Source: Alistipes sp.
GTDB lineage: Bacteria > Bacteroidota > Bacteroidia > Bacteroidales > Rikenellaceae
Reading direction: 5' to 3'
NCBI GenBank assembly: GCA_019422485.1
Contig: JAHZDG010000002.1
Span: 10,084-39,114, forward strand
Length of the DNA stretch: 29,031 nt
Shown here: piece after piece, positions 23,652 to 29,031 of the stretch
Numbering within the stretch: the first letter of the stretch is position 1
How the letters are laid out: the number at the start of each line of letters is the position of its first letter
The notes under the pieces: generated by a model
What the model saw: only the letters and a program-made list of their open reading frames with translations
The model's database searches: none
What the model was told of the DNA's origin: nothing
Made by a program: the position numbers and the translations under genes

Positions 23652-23840
23652 CTATTTCAGCCCTGCCTGCCTCATAATACTGTAATACGTTCCTTTTTCA
23701 ATCCCCTTTTTCCCGTGGTTTGGAACAATTACCGTATTTCCATCCTTTTCAAATTTCATGTGACTGCCTTTTTGGCTTTTTAGAACAAATCCGTTTTCTT
23801 TTAACTCCTTAATAACATCGCTAACTGATTTGTAACTCAT
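23652..23840 (-). CDS. hicA: HicA-type mRNA interferase toxin
   Basis: 62 aa on the minus strand, starting at 23840. It has the dsRNA-binding-like HicA fold with the catalytic His in KGSHMKF (His27), followed by NTVIVPNHGKKGIEKGTYYSIMRQAGL, a near-textbook HicA ending. HicA cuts mRNA and tmRNA when not bound by HicB. Toxin first, antitoxin second is the common order. A consensus promoter and a long inverted repeat lie upstream (23863-23916). Confidence 0.92.
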   Translation of the reverse strand: MSYKSVSDVIKELKENGFVLKSQKGSHMKFEKDGNTVIVPNHGKKGIEKGTYYSIMRQAGLK

Positions 23841-23862
23841 AATTGTGTTTTTGAATACAGTA

Positions 23863-23894
23863 CAAATGTAGTAATTTTACGAATACTTTGCAAA
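23863..23894 (-). promoter_or_regulatory. hicAB promoter (Bacteroidetes -33/-7 consensus)
   Basis: On the minus strand, TTTG (23894-23891), 20 nt, then TACATTTG (23870-23863). Both boxes and the 20-nt spacing match the Bacteroidetes sigma-ABfr consensus. The start would fall about 15-20 nt before the hicA ATG. Confidence 0.85.
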
Positions 23895-23916
23895 TTATTA
23901 TTCGTTTTTTTACTAC
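23868..23916. promoter_or_regulatory. Inverted repeat over the hicAB promoter, likely HicB operator
   Basis: Left arm 23868-23885 (GTAGTAA....ACGAATA) and right arm 23899-23916 are inverted copies matching at 14 of 18 positions, with a 13-nt spacer. The left arm overlaps the -7 box and the spacer contains the -33 box, an ideal place for autorepression by HicB. Between hicA and 24051 there is otherwise only the late promoter 3 region. Confidence 0.75.
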
Positions 23917-23960
23917 ATTTATATAAATAAACCAATCTTTATATTTTTAGGTAACCCTAA

Positions 23961-24020
23961 AAAATGTCAATAGTTTAAGGGTAGAAAACTATGTCTCAGG
24001 CAAAGAGGTGGGTATCTTTG
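23961..24020 (+). promoter_or_regulatory. Putative late promoter 3 (tail-tip genes): upstream motif plus TAnnTTTG box
   Basis: AAAATGTCAATAG (23961-23973) then exactly 39 nt then TATCTTTG (24013-24020). As in the other two copies, there is no -33 box at 19-21 nt. It lies just beyond the hicAB promoter and restarts rightward transcription after the terminated cargo island. The 5' leader to ATG 24051 would be about 25 nt. Confidence 0.75.
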
Positions 24021-24050
24021 AAAAAAGATGATCCCTGCACGTTTTGAGGC

Positions 24051-24911
24051 ATGAACAAAAATGATACTATATATCCGTCTATTTCTGGGTTCCAGTTGTC
24101 TCCGCTCAGTTCGCTGAATTTTGATAACAACTGGAGGCTCGATTTTCAAACTCCATGCTGTTACGAACAGCGATTTGCCAGGCTGGATCGTATTAGAGCT
24201 CAGTACGCCGGAACCGATAAGTATCCATTCATTGTGTATCTGACCGATAGAGTCTCTGGGCAAGTCAAAACGCTGGATCCTACGGTTATATCAAATTACG
24301 ACAATCCTGTAAATAATGACTCCGGAAAGGTGTATGAGCTATTGCTCGACTCTTTACCTGATGGGTTGTATATGTTAAGTATCTATATGCAAATAGACAC
24401 TTACGAGGTTCTTATGGCTAAAAGTTTCTTCTCTGTGATAGAGGACGATGGAACTTTGATGCGTATAACCTATTCAAATCGCAGAAATGATTTTGATACG
24501 ATCTTTTCAGATAACCGGATGTTTGATTTCCGGGTAGAGGGTTGTTTCCTACCTGCTGACACGTCTTTTGGCGTCGATAATGATGGATTCAGGGATCAAA
24601 CAGGAAAATATAAGCAGTTGTTTGCTCTCCCATACAGAAAAGAGAAGTTAACGATTGGTGGTGGGTTTGGCGTTCCGAATTGGGTCGCAGACAAATTGAA
24701 TTACATATTCTCGACATCGTTTGTCTTGATTGACGGGATAAAATATGTGCGATCGGATAGCTCGGTTCCCGAGGTTACATCTCTGCATATAGACTACCCT
24801 AAGTTTGTCTATAAACTGGAAGTTGAAAGAGACCAAAACTTCGCAAACAGCGAGAGATTATTAGGCGAATTTAACGCCGATTATAACGACGATTACAATA
24901 TTCAGGACTAA
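24051..24911 (+). CDS. Tail-tip or minor tail protein
   Basis: 286 aa, the first gene after late promoter 3. Mostly beta-rich with several T- and D-rich turns (SLNFDNNWRLDFQTPCCYEQRF, then GLYMLSIYMQIDTYEVLMAKSFF). It lies between the distal tail protein and the fibre, as many Bacteroidales phage proteins of this size do. The C-terminus is acidic (FNADYNDDYNIQD). No diagnostic motif is visible. Confidence 0.6.
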   Translation: MNKNDTIYPSISGFQLSPLSSLNFDNNWRLDFQTPCCYEQRFARLDRIRAQYAGTDKYPFIVYLTDRVSGQVKTLDPTVISNYDNPVNNDSGKVYELLLDSLPDGLYMLSIYMQIDTYEVLMAKSFFSVIEDDGTLMRITYSNRRNDFDTIFSDNRMFDFRVEGCFLPADTSFGVDNDGFRDQTGKYKQLFALPYRKEKLTIGGGFGVPNWVADKLNYIFSTSFVLIDGIKYVRSDSSVPEVTSLHIDYPKFVYKLEVERDQNFANSERLLGEFNADYNDDYNIQD

Positions 24912-24924
24912 AAAAACAACAGAT

Positions 24925-27078
24925 ATGGCAAACTATGAAAGTTTAAAAGAGACCATCAAGAATAACATAAAACCGAATGCTTCCCAGGAAATCACTGGGA
25001 TTTTGATGCAGAACACATTATTAGAAATGGTTGACGTCATCGAATCCCAAACAGGATGGGATCAATCATCATCTATATGGTTAGATAAATTAAATGGAAC
25101 CGATCCGAACTACGTTGTTCAAGATTTGGGAGTTTTGACCAAATCAATAAAAGATATTTGGTTTTCCTTCCCTGACGGAAAACCTTCATGGTGGGATGAA
25201 AGGACTCCGCAATTACGCGCGCTCAATGGAGAGACTTATGGGTCACCTAAAATAAGATTCTATTTTCGACAAAATCAATCAGAAGAGTATTTGAATTGGG
25301 GTGTTGATTATGATACCAATTACCAACGAAAATTAGAACTTTGGAAAATACCTGTTTCATTAGGAGAGAGTGAGCCTACATTCTTTATTTATGTTTATAT
25401 AGATACTACTCCATTAATGGGGTTATCTACAAGTATTCTCAATTCTGAAGCCAGTCAAGCAATACAACCTTGTGTTGTGAAAAAGATACATTGCGGACTG
25501 AATACGCTTATTCAGCGTGGTTTATGGGCAATAACAGGTAAAATTAAGTTTGATAAAGAATTAAAAAGAATATCTATTCCTGACAATACGACTATTTTAT
25601 TGTCAGGCGGTATTTTTTTAAAAATACGAAATTCAGAATTGGACTTAAGTAGCGTTTCACCTGGGGCAAGACTGATCCAAATTTATTTTGATACAAACAC
25701 GGAAGAATTAACCTATTCTCCGACAAATGAAAAAGCAGATACCAATGTTGTATACGGAGGAGATAAAGTTCTTATCGGGGAATATGATCAGGTAAATAAC
25801 TCCGTATATTTTTGGGGATGGAATTGGGAGAGCGGAGGGCTGGATCGGGGGATTGATTATGTTGGAGAAATATCTTCATCAAAATCAATATTAGCAAACA
25901 CACCTATTATTTATGATCCCGATGAGTTCACTTTAACAGTTTTTGAAGGGACTCGAATTATATCTGCAAAAAGCGACATAATTTCAGTTGTTCCTGGAAA
26001 ATATAATCTTTTACCTGGGAGTGATGGGTATACAAATATATACATCACTGATTCGGGTAGTATTGTTACGTCTCTTTACGATAAAAATCAGACATATAAT
26101 CTTGCTAAATATATGTGGATCGGTTGGATCCATCCGGCTTCAAATGTCCCTGGTAATTACTTCTTCCCTGGATTGGCAGATGGATCTATTGTATTGAACA
26201 AAGTTCGAAGTATTCCTCAGATTTTTAATTCACCAATTAGAAGGAAATCGATAGATACACCATTGCGTATGATTTGTTTTGGGTCATCCTGGTTTATGGA
26301 TACATGGTGGTATCTCAACAAAATAATCCAATCTGCTGGTATTAATGCAGAATTAACGTGCTTTTATACTGGCGGGGCGTACTTTTCAGAATGGATAAAC
26401 AGATGGGATAATGATAGTGTGGTGGATTGCTGGAAATCAACAAACGGTTCGGATTGGAGTCAAACAACAGCTCCTTTTAAAACCACCTTATTGGAAGGAT
26501 GGGATATTATAGCTTATCAACAAGGGGCATATCAATCTATTGACTGGGCTAAATATTGGAATAACCAATGGAGCAAATTATTGCGCTATGTAAAACAGTC
26601 TTGTGGGATTGATACAGTAATCGCGTTTAATTCAACATGGGCTCCTTCTATTAATGGAGATTTGGCACCTTTTGAAAATGATATAGACGGACAGCGACAA
26701 TGGCAACTTTTAAATTTTCTTAATACTTCAAAATTCATGTCTTTATCAGGAATTGATAATATCTCTCCCAATGGATCATTAATGTGGGCAATGCGAAGAA
26801 GTCCTGAATTAAATTTTGGGAATGATTTGGCAAGTGACAATTTACATCCTGATAACGGATTACCTATTTATGGCCTGGCAGGATGTTTTTTTGAAACTTT
26901 TATTGCTCCAATGTATGGGGTTTCATTTGATGCTGTCGAATGGCTTCCTGATGAATCGACTCCTAAAGCACCTGTTTCCGGATCTACATTCCAAGCAGTA
27001 AGTAAAGAGCAGCGTAATATAATCAGACAAATGATAAAACTTGCTATGTCTGATCGTTTTGGGTTCAATGATCTGTAA
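24925..27078 (+). CDS. Tail fibre / receptor-binding protein with C-terminal SGNH-hydrolase-like domain
   Basis: 717 aa. The N-terminus (ESLKETIKNNIKPNASQEITGI, about 4-25) is the attachment-type start found on Bacteroidales phage fibres. The middle is beta-rich with many T, N and G turns. From about residue 448 the sequence reads RMICFGSSWFMD (Ser455 in G-S-S) and ends with DNLHPD (Asp638 and His641), matching the G-x-S...D-x-x-H layout of SGNH/GDSL esterases. An Asn in FNSTWAP (near 570) and a Gly-rich TGGAYF segment are also in place. It could deacetylate capsular or exopolysaccharide. The gene is AT-rich relative to the structural genes, as expected of exchanged fibre sequence. Confidence 0.72.
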   Translation: MANYESLKETIKNNIKPNASQEITGILMQNTLLEMVDVIESQTGWDQSSSIWLDKLNGTDPNYVVQDLGVLTKSIKDIWFSFPDGKPSWWDERTPQLRALNGETYGSPKIRFYFRQNQSEEYLNWGVDYDTNYQRKLELWKIPVSLGESEPTFFIYVYIDTTPLMGLSTSILNSEASQAIQPCVVKKIHCGLNTLIQRGLWAITGKIKFDKELKRISIPDNTTILLSGGIFLKIRNSELDLSSVSPGARLIQIYFDTNTEELTYSPTNEKADTNVVYGGDKVLIGEYDQVNNSVYFWGWNWESGGLDRGIDYVGEISSSKSILANTPIIYDPDEFTLTVFEGTRIISAKSDIISVVPGKYNLLPGSDGYTNIYITDSGSIVTSLYDKNQTYNLAKYMWIGWIHPASNVPGNYFFPGLADGSIVLNKVRSIPQIFNSPIRRKSIDTPLRMICFGSSWFMDTWWYLNKIIQSAGINAELTCFYTGGAYFSEWINRWDNDSVVDCWKSTNGSDWSQTTAPFKTTLLEGWDIIAYQQGAYQSIDWAKYWNNQWSKLLRYVKQSCGIDTVIAFNSTWAPSINGDLAPFENDIDGQRQWQLLNFLNTSKFMSLSGIDNISPNGSLMWAMRRSPELNFGNDLASDNLHPDNGLPIYGLAGCFFETFIAPMYGVSFDAVEWLPDESTPKAPVSGSTFQAVSKEQRNIIRQMIKLAMSDRFGFNDL

Positions 27079-27092
27079 ATAATTACATATAT

Positions 27093-27554
27093 ATGGACAG
27101 ACTATTCTATTTCGTGGATCAAGATATTCGGGTCGGTATCATCATCATCTTTGCCTGTTGTGTGTTCACCATTGTAGCCACGTTCTTCGATATGTGGACA
27201 GCCATCGAGGCGGTGCGAGCAAGTGGAGGGAAACCAAGCTCACATCCCATGCAGCGAACCGGTCAGAAGATCATCGACTATTTGCGCCTGATCTTTTTTG
27301 TCCTGATGATCGATCTGCTTGGGTTGCTTTGTTTTTCATTCTACAACATTCCTTATTGCGTCGTGGTTATGACGGCCGGCATTCTGGTCCGGGAGGGATT
27401 GTCGATGAAAGAAAATTACCGACTCAAAAAGAGCGGAGCCAGCGAGGTGATTGATATGGCCACAAAGATCATCGAGTGCCTTACATCAGACGAAGCAGAG
27501 AAGATCATCCGTACCATCAAGGATAGTCAGACCGTGAAACAAAAAGCGAAATAA
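27093..27554 (+). CDS. Phage holin
   Basis: 153 aa with three hydrophobic stretches: RVGIIIIFACCVFTIVATFFDMWTA (about 11-35), IDYLRLIFFVLMIDLLGLLCFSF (about 61-83) and IPYCVVVMTAGILVREGLS (about 87-105), then a charged cytoplasmic tail ending in KQKAK. The short basic loop ASGGKPSSH between the first two is typical of the Bacteroidales phage holin family. It is followed by a muramidase 2 nt later, the usual lysis pair. Confidence 0.85.
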   Translation: MDRLFYFVDQDIRVGIIIIFACCVFTIVATFFDMWTAIEAVRASGGKPSSHPMQRTGQKIIDYLRLIFFVLMIDLLGLLCFSFYNIPYCVVVMTAGILVREGLSMKENYRLKKSGASEVIDMATKIIECLTSDEAEKIIRTIKDSQTVKQKAK

Positions 27555-27556
27555 CT

Positions 27557-28084
27557 ATGGCAGACATTCAAAAACTGGCTCCGTTCATTCTGCGCTGGGA
27601 GGGCGGATTTGTGAATGATCCGCTCGACCGGGGCGGGGCCACGAATATGGGAGTAACGATTGCCACCTGGAAGCAGGTAGGCTACGATAAAGACGGCGAT
27701 GGAGATATTGACGTGGACGATCTCAGGCAGCTAACCACCGACGATGTGATTTCGCGGGTGTTGAAACCACACTATTGGGATCGGTGGCGGGCCGACGAGA
27801 TCAACAATCAATCGCTGGCGAATATCCTGGTCGATTGGGTGTGGGCCTCCGGTGCGCACGGGATCAAAATCCCGCAAAGGATCCTCGGTGTTACCGTCGA
27901 TGGTATTGTCGGCCCGAAAACGCTGGCAGCTCTGAATAATCGGCATGCCGAAGATTTGTTCTATCAGATCCGACAGGCCCGGTTGAATTTCGTCGATCAG
28001 ATTGTCCGGAACAACCCCAGCCAAAAGCGGTTTATCAATGGCTGGAAGAATCGGATCAATGCAATCAAATTCGAAGGAAAATAA
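27557..28084 (+). CDS. GH108 N-acetylmuramidase (endolysin) with an EF-hand-like loop
   Basis: 175 aa. The GH108 signature ILRWEGGFVNDPLDRGGATNMGVT gives the catalytic Glu15 and the conserved GG.T..G. The middle part NQSLANILVDWVWASGAHG and C-terminal VDGIVGPKTLAALN (peptidoglycan-binding-like) fit the family. Residues 44-55 (DKDGDGDIDVDD) match a 12-residue EF-hand calcium loop: Asp at 1, 3 and 5, Gly at 6, Ile at 8 and Asp at 12. The enzyme cleaves murein after the holin opens the membrane. There is no signal peptide. Confidence 0.9.
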   Translation: MADIQKLAPFILRWEGGFVNDPLDRGGATNMGVTIATWKQVGYDKDGDGDIDVDDLRQLTTDDVISRVLKPHYWDRWRADEINNQSLANILVDWVWASGAHGIKIPQRILGVTVDGIVGPKTLAALNNRHAEDLFYQIRQARLNFVDQIVRNNPSQKRFINGWKNRINAIKFEGK

Positions 28085-28096
28085 TAGACATAAAAA

Positions 28097-28122
28097 GTGT
28101 AGGGCCTCCTACCACCCTACAC
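28097..28122 (-). terminator. Rho-independent terminator for the leftward small gene
   Basis: GTGTAGGG (28097-28104) and CCCTACAC (28115-28122) form a perfect 8-bp stem with a 10-nt loop. On the minus strand the stem is followed by TTTTTA, a proper terminator for the gene ending at 28137. On the + strand no T-run follows. Confidence 0.8.
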
Positions 28123-28136
28123 CCAACAGCATTATG

Positions 28137-28274
28137 TTATGATGCTTTGTCTACGGGAATCCAAAAGCAAAAAGCCTTTGCGGTTTTAGGATAAATCCTT
28201 TTACCATTTTTTTGGATATACCGGCAACAAACCAATTTACATAATTTGCCATTTTTAACTTTAAAATCGGACAT
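28137..28274 (-). CDS. Small conserved-looking basic protein (45 aa), leftward
   Basis: ATG at 28274 to TAA at 28139-28137. The sequence is MSDFKVKNGKLCKLVCCRYI, then QKNGKRIYPKTAKAFCFWIP and VDKAS. The Y-I-x-K-N-G-K-R-I-Y-P-K-x-A-K-x-F-x-F-W pattern looks like a recurrent Bacteroidales family of small proteins that I have seen near mobile elements, function unknown. It is basic, contains three close cysteines and runs against the lysis operon. It has a strong Shine-Dalgarno sequence, a structured leader and its own terminator, all of which support expression. Confidence 0.75.
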   Translation of the reverse strand: MSDFKVKNGKLCKLVCCRYIQKNGKRIYPKTAKAFCFWIPVDKAS

Positions 28275-28276
28275 GT

Positions 28277-28381
28277 CTAAAAGCACCTCCTTTCTTGTTT
28301 GGCCATATGGCCTGTTTAATGTCCTGCGTCCTACCGCAAGACAAAAACCCAGTAGTAGGATACTGGGTTTGTGCTTTTTAG
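28277..28381 (-). ncRNA. Structured leader RNA with a kissing loop, upstream of the 45-aa gene
   Basis: Read on the minus strand, CUAAAAAGCAC (28381-28371) pairs with GUGCUUUUAG (28286-28277, one bulged base) and closes the element. Inside are three hairpins. The first is AAACCCAGUA/UACUGGGUUU (28370-28361 and 28354-28345) with loop UCCUAC. The second is GUCUUGCG/CGCAGGAC (28342-28335 and 28328-28321) with loop GUAGGA. The third is the 12-nt palindrome GGCCATATGGCC (28312-28301). The first two loops are perfect 6-nt complements and can kiss. The one mismatch of the second stem on the + strand (C-A) is a U-G pair on the minus strand, so the minus-strand RNA is the one that folds. AAAGGAG lies just before the closing strand, whose last base is 2 nt upstream of the ATG. 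Confidence 0.7.
28284..28293 (-). promoter_or_regulatory. Strong Shine-Dalgarno sequence of the 45-aa gene
   Basis: Minus strand AAAGGAGGTG, fully complementary to the usual 16S anti-SD, ends 9 nt before the ATG at 28274. Its last three bases are in the closing helix of the leader, so access could depend on the RNA fold. Such strong sites are rare in this window. Confidence 0.75.
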
Positions 28382-28522
28382 GCTGTTTAAATAAAATGAT
28401 CGAGTGCTTTTAGACTCGGATTTTAAAGTTGAGACAAATCTATATTCTTTTCCGAAGAAAAACAAGATTTTTTTTTGGTTCTTTGATCAAGTCAATTTCC
28501 AATTAATTATATGTAACTGAAA
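28382..28522. other. AT-rich intergenic stretch before the last lysis gene
   Basis: Contains a small hairpin CGAGT/ACTCG (28401-28405 and 28414-28418), a T-run (about 28468-28476) and a weak promoter-like TTTG (28482-28485) followed after 22 nt by TATATGTA (two mismatches to TAnnTTTG). No gene is seen. It could hold the + strand promoter of the last gene, but the match is poor. Confidence 0.35.
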
Positions 28523-29002
28523 ATGAAAAACTTTGGCATTTATACATTTTTGGCCATTTTATTTTTTGGGATGTTCTTTATAGGCCGGTTCACAAAGAAG
28601 TGCGACCCCGTGGAGATTGTACGGTACGACACGCTTCCGCCCGTGATCCGTATCGACACCATCCGTGATACGCTGATTGTCCCGAAGTATGTCGAAACGG
28701 TGCGCGTAGATACGCTCAGGGATACAATCGACGGCACGCCGATATATGTGCCGGTTCCGATCAGCAACTACCTCTTTACGGACGATTCGACCTATCGGGT
28801 TGAAATGGAAGGATACAACGTCCTGGCCCGAAGTATTGAGGTCTACCCTCGAACCGTAACCCAGACAATCATCGAGCGAGTGAGTGTCCCTGAAAAGCCA
28901 AAGCGCTGGGGAATCGGCCCGCAGATAGGTTTCGGATATAATGGCCGGGATTGGATGCCGTACGTGGGGGTGGGAGTGCAGTATCAATTGATTGCATTTT
29001 AA
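28523..29002 (+). CDS. DUF6808-like membrane-anchored lysis-region protein (spanin-like candidate)
   Basis: 159 aa. The N-terminus is a single membrane helix (MKNFGIYTFLAILFFGMFFIGRF). It is followed by a Thr-, Asp- and Val-rich region with repeated R-x-D-T elements (YDTLPPVIRIDTIRDTL, then VRVDTLRDTI) and a C-terminal portion GIGPQIGFGYNGRDWMPYVGVGVQYQL that resembles an outer-membrane barrel end. A spanin role is possible from position after the holin and muramidase, but an inner-membrane helix joined to a barrel-like end is unusual. The DUF6808 call is from pattern memory only. Confidence 0.6.
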   Translation: MKNFGIYTFLAILFFGMFFIGRFTKKCDPVEIVRYDTLPPVIRIDTIRDTLIVPKYVETVRVDTLRDTIDGTPIYVPVPISNYLFTDDSTYRVEMEGYNVLARSIEVYPRTVTQTIIERVSVPEKPKRWGIGPQIGFGYNGRDWMPYVGVGVQYQLIAF

Positions 29003-29012
29003 TTACAAAAAA

Positions 29013-29030
29013 GCCACCCCGAAAGGTGGC
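29013..29030 (+). terminator. Terminator hairpin at the window end (T-run outside)
   Basis: GCCACC (29013-29018), loop CCGAAA and GGTGGC (29025-29030). The poly-T tract that would confirm it lies beyond the window. Confidence 0.6.
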
Positions 29031-29031
29031 C

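Noticed and set aside
28489..28498. A fourth copy of the late-promoter activator motif (AAGTCAATTT)
   Set aside because: Only 7 of 10 bases match ATGTCAATAG and a box 39 nt downstream would fall inside the gene.
28482..28515. A fourth Bacteroidetes promoter before the last lysis gene
   Set aside because: TTTG is present but the -7 box has two mismatches and the spacing is 22. Reported only as a weak stretch.

Overview
The window looks like most of the genome of a tailed, siphovirus-type phage or prophage of a Bacteroidales host. The host call rests on three things seen in the sequence: promoter boxes of the Bacteroidetes type (TAnnTTTG, once with a matching TTTG at -33), few Shine-Dalgarno sequences, and proteins that resemble Bacteroidales phage families. 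All structural genes are on the + strand in HK97-like order. No integrase, lysogeny repressor or att site is visible, so temperate versus lytic life cannot be decided from this window.

Layout: 1-282 is a 30-bp tandem repeat encoding a 10-residue peptide repeat, running into the end of an open reading frame cut by the window edge. 290-499 is an RNA-like locus whose ends form a tRNA acceptor stem, D-arm and T-arm but which carries a long structured insert. 541-8309 is the early/replication module: a possible ssDNA-binding protein, a PD-(D/E)XK exonuclease-like protein, an HNH protein, a DUF4373-like replication protein, a DnaC/IstB-type helicase loader, a PP-loop (PAPS-reductase-like) protein, a RuvC-like resolvase, several small unknown proteins, a MazG-like pyrophosphohydrolase and a free-standing DnaA domain IV-like protein. 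8372-17541 is packaging and head: small and large terminase, portal, prohead protease, capsid, connectors, tail tube and small tail proteins. 17519-22641 holds the tape measure and a large distal tail protein. 22740-23960 is an AT-rich cargo island (a membrane-anchored unknown protein plus a leftward hicA-hicB toxin-antitoxin pair with its own promoter and operator). 24051-27078 encodes tail-tip proteins, ending in a fibre with an SGNH-hydrolase-like domain. 27093-29002 is lysis (holin, GH108 muramidase, a membrane-anchored DUF6808-like protein), interrupted by a small leftward gene with an elaborate RNA leader.

Two non-coding signals stand out. First, an exact 13-nt motif AAAATGTCAATAG occurs three times, in front of the small terminase, the portal and the tail-tip genes. 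Each copy is exactly 39 nt upstream of a TAnnTTTG box, which looks like a phage late promoter using an upstream activator site in place of the -33 box. Second, the leader of the leftward 45-aa gene (28381-28277, minus strand) folds into a closed structure with two adjacent hairpins whose 6-nt loops are perfectly complementary, so it can form a kissing loop next to a Shine-Dalgarno sequence. It has the look of an RNA regulatory element. I did not recognise either from known classes.
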